Shown piece after piece: positions 55,440-64,000 of a DNA stretch of 64,000 nucleotides. Below the pieces are notes generated by a model. The model saw nothing but the letters and a program-made list of their open reading frames with translations, did not search any database and had not been told where the DNA came from. The position numbers were made by a program, and so were the translations under genes. Location: the NCBI GenBank assembly GCA_021521415.1, contig JAIQDT010000061.1, forward strand, positions 3,472,001 to 3,536,000, written 5' to 3'. This DNA is from Bidens hawaiensis. Lineage: Eukaryota; Streptophyta; Magnoliopsida; Asterales; Asteraceae. The number at the start of each line of letters is the position of its first letter. The stretch's first letter is position 1.

Positions 55440-56893
55440 TGAAAATAAATAAATAAGTACAATCGAATGAAACAAAATTTGAAATCGAAATCGAAGTGCT
55501 CATAAGTCAGTACAAATCTCGTAAATTTTCGATTAAACATATGACAAAATATATCAAATTCTGAAATAGAAACACGGAATTAATACAAACCTAATGTAAG
55601 TATGAAATCGAATTGAAAATCGATTGTTTATGTATCACCATAACTTTTCAAATTTTCAATTAAAACCATAATAATAAATGAATTATATAAAGAAAACGAA
55701 CTGAAAATCGACAATTCATGCATCACCATGACTTTTCAAATTTCTTAATTTTAAAACACACGAGAAAATGAGTATTGAAAATCAACTATTCATGTATCAC
55801 CAATTCTTTTTGAATTTTCATTTTTAAACCCAAAACAGTAAATGAATATAAATAAAAGAAATGAATTGAAATTCGACGATTCATGTATCACCATGACATT
55901 TCGAACTATAATAAATAAAGGAAACGGGTTGAAACTCGACAATTCATGTAATAGCACATCTTTTAGATGTTTCTATGAATATATAAACTCAGAAAACGAA
56001 TTAAAACTCAACTATTCGCATAACCAAATGACTTTTAAAACCGAAATATAAACGATTAAGTATTCGGAATCACACGTTGTATGAATCGTCATACTTTGTA
56101 CGTTCCAATAAAAATAAAAATGTGTAATCAAATCGAACCAAAAGTTGGGTATTCGTGTATCACCACGACTTGACAGACTTTCAGTTAAAACGCATAAATC
56201 AAAATGCGTAATCAAATCAAACCAAAAGCTGTTTATTCGTGTATCACCACGACTTGTTAGACTTTTAGTTAAAACACATTGTAAAACATTGAGGGTCGGA
56301 ATCACACGTCGCATAAACCACCATGACTTGTGTGACATCCTAAGGAGTGCAACCATATTCTTTTCATGAAGAGAACATGGTCATGTTTGAAATCATAAAG
56401 CTGCAATTCGTATGGCGTTTGGTGTGGAATGATTTGGCTTAATAGGATTCATGCCCTTCCCGAACCCTCCAGGTAAGCAACCAGGTCAGCGTATGATTGG
56501 ATTTGTGCGCATTGTTTATCCTTAGGTTTCATGAACCTTGGTGTCAAGAGTTCGGGAAACAAGCACGTCCCCCTTAAAGTTACTATAAACCCGCCACATA
56601 GAACCGTCTTTAAGAAGATGAAATACCATATTTGAAAATTGTGTGAAATTGCTTTTGAGAAAACTTGTTTTAGGCCTAAGCCTTGGACTTGTGTGTGTGT
56701 GTGTGTACATGTGTTCATGAGTCGTTAATGAGATCAATAATATGGCAGTTCAATACTATCATGTGCATTTAAACAATCACGTATAGGCTCACATAATTCT
56801 ATCATGCAACCTAGACATTTAACAAATAAGCTATAGCTACCTACAACACTACGTCTAATGTCCTATCATATAGCCACGGCTCTGATACCAATC
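55440..56893 (-). mobile_element. Element D, copy 2: internal part with tandem repeats
   Basis: Near-identical to 38823-40277, with the degenerate array (about 55620-56300), a TG microsatellite (56690-56705) and the primer site at 56882-56893 (minus strand TGGTATCAGAGC). No pol motif. Similarity to copy 1 begins exactly where copy 1 meets the end of G2, so the true left extent is unknown. Confidence 0.75.
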
Positions 56894-59050
56894 TATAACA
56901 CCCCAACTAAAGCAGAAACGCCTGAGTGTGACGTACAGATTGCTGAAACACACGTGACACTATTAGGTGACCATAATAACATTATTTCTTTTAAATCGTC
57001 ATGTAACACAAGTTTATCTAATAATACAAATTGTAAACAAATAAATAAAAGAAATGATAACTTATTCTTTGAATATCCTATAAGCATGATATGTGTCTTC
57101 TAACCTTCATCCTCGTATCTCTGTACCTGTAGCATATGTATAAAATAAAAGTCAGCTATAAGCATAGCTAGTGAGAATCCCAGAGTTTCATATAATACGT
57201 AAAAACCATACAATTCCTTGAAACTTGTGAAATGAGCACATATGGGTTCTTTACACTCGATGCAATGGACCTGAGTTTAAAGAACAAACGAAGGTCCTTT
57301 CCAGTTGACCAACGTACTCGGATATGAGTTCCCTTTTCCACTCGATACAAATGGACCTGAGTGCAAAGGGGAGCGTATGATCATACTTATTGAGGCAACC
57401 ACTTGAAATCCACGTATATAACAAATAAGCAAGTAAGCACACAAGTCAATGATATGAATTGTAGTTTGTAAGCAAAATTGTAAATATTGAGGTTTGATAG
57501 GATACATATACTACCCCAAAAGATATGAAAACGTTTAAAAAAGGGGTGTGAGAAACTCACCTCGAAATTGAAGATAAGCATTGCATTGAAAACTGAAACC
57601 ACAATAACGAAACCAAAGCAACCGAGTGTGCGTTAAAGAACCCGAAATGATTGAACTTCTCGAACTATAAATAAAATAAACACGAATATTGAAATACCAA
57701 TTAACGGGATTATTAAAGTTAATTATTGTCTAATTTAATTGGAACTATATTATTTTATTTTGTTTTTAATCTTTTTAGGCATGGATAAATTTAATATTAT
57801 GTTTATGCTTAATGATAATTTTAACAGTTTTTAATATAATAACTTTAATACTAATGCGAGAGTTACGGTTTACATTGAACGGATTTTAAATGGAATTCTT
57901 AACTTGAACGATTATAACTAAGTCTTTGAAGTAAAGTTAACGGGTTAAAACTAATAAAGATTAGCGAGTCAAAGTTTATGCGTTAGAATCTAACGAAATA
58001 GGGTCTAACGATTGAAATTTAATGAATTAAAAGCTTAATCGTAACGGAATTATAAACTAATTTTAACGGTCTAACAAAATATATTATTTAAATATTTTCT
58101 AATTATGTGAAAGTTATGATATCATAATGTACGGCTTTTAAATGAGAATCATAACCCGATGAATACTTATGATAAGAATTTTAAAGATAACGAATTTTAA
58201 GGTTCATAAAGTAATAAAAATAAAATAAATTAATTTTAATAAATGTAAAAGTTGGGTTTTAGTTGAAAATGATAATTTATATTTTATAAAAATTTTATTT
58301 TATCAAAAAATGGTTTTTATTGATTTATTATGATGTTTAAAAGATTTATTTGATTTTTGTATAACAAATAAAGGGCTTTAAAAAGAATAACAAAACAACC
58401 GTTTTGACCTGGGTTCGAACTCGGGTCTGTGGTTTATCAGTTTACAGGTTTAGCCACCAGACCAAGGTAGTGGGTTTGAATATGGACCAGAAAGAAAATA
58501 CAAATATCAAATTAGCATGTTCATAATCTTCTCCAAAACCCTAGATTTCAATCGTTTTATATGTTCCGTGTTTGATCGAATTATGGTTTTTATTGATTTA
58601 TTATGATGTTTAAAAGATTTTCCGACGGTGGTTATGAGATTTCTTTGACGATATTCGGTCATTAAAATATAATTAATATGTTAATTAACGTTGTTTATTG
58701 CCGTCAAAATATGTTGAGCTATATTAACGGGTCAAAGGACGATATTTAGGGGTTGTTTAGGGGTTACCGACACCGATTCTGGTGGCCGAAAAACTCGACG
58801 GAAAAATGGGACAAGATAGGGGGCTGCTAGGTGGGTAACTTAATACAATATTATATTAATATATTTTAAATATATTTACATTATGGCCCCTGAACTTTCA
58901 ATAACCTTGAAAACCATAGTTAAATTAAATTTATAAAGTGATCCTTGGATTTTGAAATGTTTTATATGATGAAATAAAGGTTTGAAAGATTGTATAATTT
59001 TTATATTTTACCCGAAATAGTTTGCGAATTGTTTAAGCGTAAAACCTTAA
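56894..59050 (-). mobile_element. Element D, copy 2: LTR (right end approximate)
   Basis: It starts TATAACACCCC beside the primer site (TGTAACATCCC in copy 1). The AGCTATAAGCATAGCT core is at 57150-57165. In sense, donor TTTCGAG|GTGAGTTTC (57560) and acceptor GCTACAG|GTAC (57127) give a 434-nt interval. A TATA-like stretch and GGGGCCATAATG/AGCAGCCCCC blocks near 58815-58890 mirror the sense start of other LTRs, so the LTR should end near 59050. No end or target repeat was pinned down. Confidence 0.5.
58405..58467 (-). other. tRNA-like sequence with A and B box
   Basis: The minus strand has TTGGTCTGGTGGCTAA, close to an A box, and about 30 bases later GAGTTCGAACCCAGG, a good B box (GGTTCGANNCC type). 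No complete cloverleaf could be drawn, so this is probably a tRNA-derived SINE head or tRNA relic rather than a working tRNA gene. Confidence 0.4.
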
Positions 59051-59169
59051 AGCCCGGAGGTTTGATTTTGAGCAAAATGAAAGAAAGAAACGAACGAACA
59101 TAATTCCTCATGAATATTATAGTAATATGAACGATGAACGAAATACATTGAAACAAAATATAAAAATAT

Positions 59170-59222
59170 ATATTTATATATATAGATATGTGTACACACA
59201 CACACACACACATATATATATA
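59170..59222. repeat. TA/CA microsatellite
   Basis: TATATATTTATATATATAG, then a CA run (about 59194-59212), then TA. It produces low-complexity frames on the minus strand. Confidence 0.9.
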
Positions 59223-59274
59223 TTAAGCAAAAACAGAAAATTCGAAATGGATTGTGTTTTCGGGTTTGCAAAAT

Positions 59275-59745
59275 AACGAATGTTACAAAGACCATATCCA
59301 CGTCCATGATTATTATTCCATTTAAATGAGTGGTTGCGACCACCAAAATTGGTTTATTAAAATTGTTTCAGCCACGCCCACAGCTTTGTTCCCGTTTACA
59401 GCTGAATTCTTGTGATCATTATTATAAGTAATATTTGTTTCTGGTATGGCTAACGATCCTATGGGACGAGCTTGATGGTTTTTCATAAATAGCTCATTAT
59501 TTTCTCTACTATGATGATATTTTTACTTGAATTTGAGTATATTTGAAACTTCTGCAACCGATATTGTTGCTGCTAATTTATATTTGATGCATGATATGCA
59601 GAGTAAGTTTTCTCTAACTTATCTTCCTCTGTCATAATTTTTCCACAAAATTCACGCCTTGAACATATATTTAATAGAGCATATGTGTAATCATTCACTT
59701 TTTTAAAATCTTGGAACCTAAAATTGTTCCATTCAGCTCTAGTAG
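59275..59745 (-). pseudogene. gag: Gag fragment of a UBN2-type copia retroelement
   Basis: From 59745 leftward the minus strand codes TRAEWNNFRFQDFKKVNDYT, FCGKIMTEEDKLEKTYSAYH and, after an in-frame TAG, QQQYRLQKFQIYS. It then passes, with further breaks, into a region corresponding to NNELLMKNHQARP and a Gly/Arg-rich part. This order is typical of the UBN2 gag-like protein of plant copia-related elements. It is a short, dead relic; no LTR or pol was recognised next to it. Confidence 0.7.
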
Positions 59746-60625
59746 TAGAGAGTAATGAATCCTTTTGATGATTGTAACATATTGGATTTTTTGTATTTGA
59801 ATCGTTATGTTCAACCCGACTCGGGAATATATTCGGATTTTTTGAGTTATTTAAATCTTGTATTTATTAGGATTTAAATTGGTTTAACTTGTTTTATATC
59901 CTTATAACTTTCAAACTCATCAAACAACCTTTAGAAACTATTAAAATCACTTAAAATGGCTAAAAATGCATTTTGGAACTTCAAGGACTAAAACTGTCAA
60001 AAATTAAAGTATGGTAGAAGTCCACCCTTCGTGTAGCACGAAGGGAGACCCCATTCTGCTTCGCATAGCGCAAAGTAGCGTTGTGCAGTCAGTTTTCGTT
60101 TTCGTTTTCGTTTAATTCTAAATCCTTCCTAGCCCGACCCTGATCACAAAAATTAAGCCCCAAGTCTTGTCATCTGATATTATAACATGTCCACATTCAT
60201 TTTCTTGTAGAGAAATTCAAAATCTTCAAATTAATGTAATTGATTGGTCATAATTTCTTTATTCGGTTTCCTAAACATATTATTACTTAATAAGCGATTT
60301 TTAGAATGTTTTAATTAATCAAAATACATCATGAAACCCTAAAATATTATTGAAAAAATCAGCCACCATCTCCTAATCTCGAAATCCCCATTCTTCTTTA
60401 TCAATTCCACAAAGTTTGTTCTAGTTTTTTCATCTATAGTTTGACTTTGGTGTTCAAGACTCTTTAACTCGTCTTTTCCCATCTCTCCTTTATGTGGTAA
60501 GTTGTCTTCATGAAAAGCATTTGTTTTTGTCTAACTAACAAAAGCCCTCAATTAATTTTATAGATTGATGGGGTTTTGTCGGTCAATTTTTTTCCGACCA
60601 CCCGTTTAAGGGCATAAAAGTCAAT
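59746..60625. other. Unassigned segment
   Basis: No supported frame. A perfect short hairpin CCCTTCGTG..CACGAAGGG lies at about 60026-60049, followed by GCTTCGCATAGCGC. The rest is AT-rich. Confidence 0.4.
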
Positions 60626-60630
60626 TTTAA

Positions 60631-63600
60631 TGTAAGACCCCGAATCCCGGGAATCCTACACTTGGTAATCACACCCAAAAATTCACAAAAATTTTAAAAC
60701 CAAAGCAATTCGTTTTATTTAAAACAAGTTCAGAGTAAATATAAACAGCGGAAAACTCATAAGTATTAAAAATTCCCAAAACCCGGGAAGAAGTACAAAC
60801 GATAAACAATGGAAACAGTTACTTATAAAAATCCCATGACCAAGTATAAGTTAAAATTTTCTGTTTATAAAAGGTCTCGACTAGGAATGCCTTCAACCGT
60901 CCGAATAGTCTCTAGCACGTCCAAGCGATAATCTCCGATCCTCGACCTGAAAAATCAAACTAACATACACACAAAGTCAGCTTAAGCTGAGTGAGTTCAA
61001 GTTTTATATAATCAATGTTTATGATTCAGTTTAGATTTCAAAAGTACAAAAACTTGAAAATCATAATTAAATAAATAAATGTTTTTCCTTTAAAATATTT
61101 ATGCTAACACGGGCCTCGCACCACGAGTCGTAACTCGAGTAATATATTGGACCCGGTAGCTGAAAAGGTATGTAATACGGGCCTCTCACCACGAGTCGTA
61201 ACTCGAGTAATATATTGGACCCTAATACAGAAAACCCACACAATACGGGCCTCTCACCACGAGTCGTAACTCGAGTAATATATTGAACCCTAATACAGAA
61301 AATCCACACAATACGGGCCTCTCACCACGAGTCGTAACTCGAGTAATATATTGGACCCGATTGCGGGTTTAACAAAAGACGAGCCTCTCACCATGAATCG
61401 CAAGTCACGAAGTCAAGGATCCGAGTAATATATTGGACCCGCTTAAATGATGATTACGCCCCACGGGCCTCTCACCACGGGCTATAAACAACCGAGTAAT
61501 ATATTGGACCCGGCCATAATCACCATGCACACACACATCAAAGGCACGCTTCCACGTAAGTTCATCAGGTACAAACATCAAATATATATATACATATATA
61601 TGTGTGTATACATATAGTTTAATCATGATGAAACAATATGATTCAACAGGTATAGGTCATAGGGTAATATATATAAGTCATTCCAGAAAACCAACATAAG
61701 TAAGTCTACTCGTATTCAAATAATACTAGGCCTAATAACATTCTCGAGCCTAGACCCTAAGTAACATACATATAACCCTAGGGAATATGTATGCCCATAA
61801 ATTTATCTAAAATATCCTAAGTCATAGAATATAATTTGCACATGTTTTCATAAATATACAAACACGAGTAAGACTATGCATTTCCATCCAAATAGTTAAA
61901 ACGAGTAAAATCGGGTGAAATTGTAATAGGGTGTATGCCAGCCCAAAACAAAAAAAGTGTAAAAATGGTATCATGAACTCACCTGTTACGAGGCACAAAA
62001 TCACAACGAGCAATAGATCCCTAAGTATCCCCACCACTCAAACACCTGTCGGATTACAAACAATAATTACTATCGGGCCATACCGACTCGCTTATCACAC
62101 GAGGCGTCCTAACATGGTTTGATTGGCCTAAAGCCTCAACCTTATCAAGTTTTATTACCACAGCCCCCGGGGGGGCTTGTATTTACCAAAACCTCCCTTA
62201 GCTAATCACGGTGGCAAAGGATTCCAAAAATATACCGGGAGTTGCTAGTTGAATGAATATGCGCGTTTATGAGTTGTTTATGCTCTTAACAACCAACTCA
62301 GCCCCGTGTAGACCAAATTTAATAAAATCACAGCCAACAAGTCCACACGACACTACACAAGTTGGATGGGTCGGTAACTCGCAAGCACAACGCACCAACT
62401 ATCAAATAAACTGGAATTTGCATTGTACCGACCCGTTTGAGCAACCGACAACCAATTCAGACCCAGTAACATAAAAATATAGTTTTTCACAGCCCGTAAA
62501 TCATACCGAGGCTACAACATCTAGATTGGTTGTTAATTCCCTCAAACAACGCGCTAGACGCAACATTTAAAAATCTAGACAACCGAAATCCTAGTTTTCA
62601 ATCTATCGACAATTGATCAATCAGATGAGCTTCATATCTCACGATACTAAAGTATAACACATATGACATACCTAGAAAGATGACGGAGAAAAACATCACT
62701 TTAAACAGCCCCGAAAAGAACACAATTGGACAGCCACTGGTTAAGGCTAAACGAACGAATTGATCAATAACGAGTATAACATGCAGATTTTTAGCATGCA
62801 AAGATGTATATTATTACATAGGAAAACCATATAAATAAATTACGAAATATTTACCAAAGTTTCATAAATGTCTTATATTTATAAAAATATTTTGATTATC
62901 TTTTTCTAGTAGACACAAAAATCATAAAAATTCCTCCAACACAGCAGAGTACGTGCAGCTATTTCAGTGCGCAGCAAAGGTGTTTTATTTTTTTAAAAAT
63001 CATTAGCAAGCCAAAATAAACGATTCCAATTGGGTTGTAATCTTAACTCAAAATATGAACTTTCATAAGTGGAATCAACCAATTTGGACCTGTCAAAAAA
63101 GAGTTATGATGTCAGGAACACCAACCAGAATCCGTCACCCCGCATCAGCTTTGATACACGTTTTTTTAAAATCATAAAAACTATTCAAATCTTGTCCAAA
63201 AATTACAAATTATATCTTTCTAGAAACTAGACTCAAAGTAGAATATCATGGAAACAAGAATAGATAAAAAACAATAAATTTTCATCGAGTTACAGACCGA
63301 ACAATAAATGAGTACGAATTTGTCAGAAACTGTTATAATCAAAACTCAAACCTTAACATGATTTTGACAACTCTAGGGTTCAATAAACGATTTAATGGGT
63401 GAAAGAGACAATCCTTGATGTAATACTAACCTTGAATTAGAGCTTGGCACCTTGCAATGGCTAAAAAAAGAAGAAAAAGATGGAGTTGTGGCTGCCTCTT
63501 GGAACGATCAGACCATGGAAACTAGAAAAGGAATTAGGGATTTGATATAATAATTTTACATTTAGGTCCCCAACTTGCATACTCTAATATCTTGGACAAA

Positions 63601-63732
63601 AAGTTGAATAACCCGACTCTCGAGAATGACTAGGAGGTCCTTTAAGAATGCCAAATCGATTCCGGATAAAATACAACTCCACAAGGCTTGATTCTTCTTA
63701 ACGAAAGTTAATGAAATTTAACAGGTGTTACA
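60631..63732 (-). mobile_element. Solo gypsy LTR with TSD TTTAA
   Basis: 3102 bp, TGTAAGACCCC to AACAGGTGTTACA, flanked by TTTAA at 60626-60630 and 63733-63737. In sense: TATA-like TTATTATATCAAATCCCTAA (about 63536-63556), donor CTAG|GTATGT (62671), acceptor GACAG|GTG (62046), 63-nt exon, donor AACAG|GTGAGTTC (61982) and acceptor TTTTTCAG|GTCGAG (60947). AAAGTCAGCTTAAGCTGAGT (60974-60993) is the palindromic box. No internal region. Confidence 0.95.
61105..61515. repeat. 68-bp tandem array, about 6 units
   Basis: Units begin CGGGCCTCTCACCACGAGTC and contain CGTAACTCGAGTAATATATTGG. The first four start 68 bases apart (61111, 61179, 61247, 61315) and the last two are degenerate. A related two-unit array sits at the same place in the G2 LTR (about 25945-26185). 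Confidence 0.95.
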
Positions 63733-63737
63733 TTTAA

Positions 63738-64000
63738 CGTTTTTTAATTACTATATCTTCTTATCGGATCAGATTTCGAGCCAAAATACTTTTATGTTTA
63801 TTTTGAGATTCTAAGTGTATTGACCAAAACCCAACTCCCGAATCACAGTTCGGAGTCAGTACCAGCTCGCTTAAATATGAAAAACCTCAGGACTTGAGTT
63901 TTACACATCCGTTTGATATGATTCCCATGGCTATGTTCTCTTTTTTATTTCTAGTTTATTGTATCAAAGTTCCAGGTCTGTTCGTGTCGGATCATTCAGC
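63738..64000. other. Right flank
   Basis: About 260 bases of AT-rich sequence into which the solo LTR inserted. It should be continuous with 60625 on the left. Nothing recognisable. Confidence 0.4.

Noticed and set aside
61105..61515. CRISPR-like array
   Set aside because: Units are contiguous with no unique spacers, the array is in a plant LTR and no cas genes exist.

Overview
The window is intergenic DNA from a large plant genome, built almost entirely of LTR retrotransposons inserted into one another. I found no host gene, rRNA, functional tRNA or CRISPR array. Evidence for a plant: Ty3/gypsy elements with an initiator-Met-tRNA primer site (TGGTATCAGAGC), a Tekay/Del-type gypsy with a chromodomain-like C-terminus, an Athila-type gypsy with an Asp-tRNA primer site and the DLGA protease motif, a Ty1/copia element, 2-3 kb LTRs and many solo LTRs. 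A eudicot, perhaps Asteraceae, is likely, but the sequence alone does not prove the family.

Layout. 1-817: 3' part of a gypsy LTR inserted into a decayed acidic/lysine-rich reading frame (818-4310) that ends at a polypurine tract and LTR start (4637-5086). 5087-12372: copia element on the minus strand, split by a solo gypsy LTR (7625-10114, TSD CAACT). 12373-20923: gypsy element G1 (+), with 5' LTR, primer site, gag split by a 3-kb solo LTR (15383-18433, TSD ATGTT), protease, truncated RT, a shuffled patch and RNase H. 20924-23370: start of another LTR plus unassigned repeats. 23371-38822: gypsy element G2 (-), related to G1. Its LTR contains a complete Tekay-like element G3 (26374-37553, TSD ATCAG), one of whose LTRs contains a copia solo LTR (27489-27917, TSD GTAAA). 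38823-40827: fragment of element D (-). 40839-53189: Athila-type element (+) whose 5' LTR contains another gypsy LTR (41694-43480). 53190-59050: unassigned repeats and a second copy of element D. 59275-59745: gag fragment. 60631-63732: solo gypsy LTR (-, TSD TTTAA).

Most notable signal. The gypsy LTRs carry a gene-like set of splice signals at matching positions. In four long LTRs a first donor, an acceptor about 625 nt downstream, a 63-65 nt exon ending in CAG|GTGAGTT and a second acceptor near TTTCAG|GT line up. Only the intron lengths vary, and they grow where tandem repeats or duplications sit. G1 and G2 share two further intron-like gaps: one between primer site and gag start (227-230 nt), and one of 104-106 nt at the gag-protease border. 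Removing the latter gives a reading frame matching the uninterrupted one of G3. This suggests a retrotransposon lineage with about four introns, in which splicing shapes the leader and decides between Gag and Gag-Pol. It is inferred from sequence comparison only; no transcript was available.

All coding regions are damaged. The least damaged is pol of G3, with two nonsense codons and intact RT, RNase H and integrase motifs, but most of its gag is missing.
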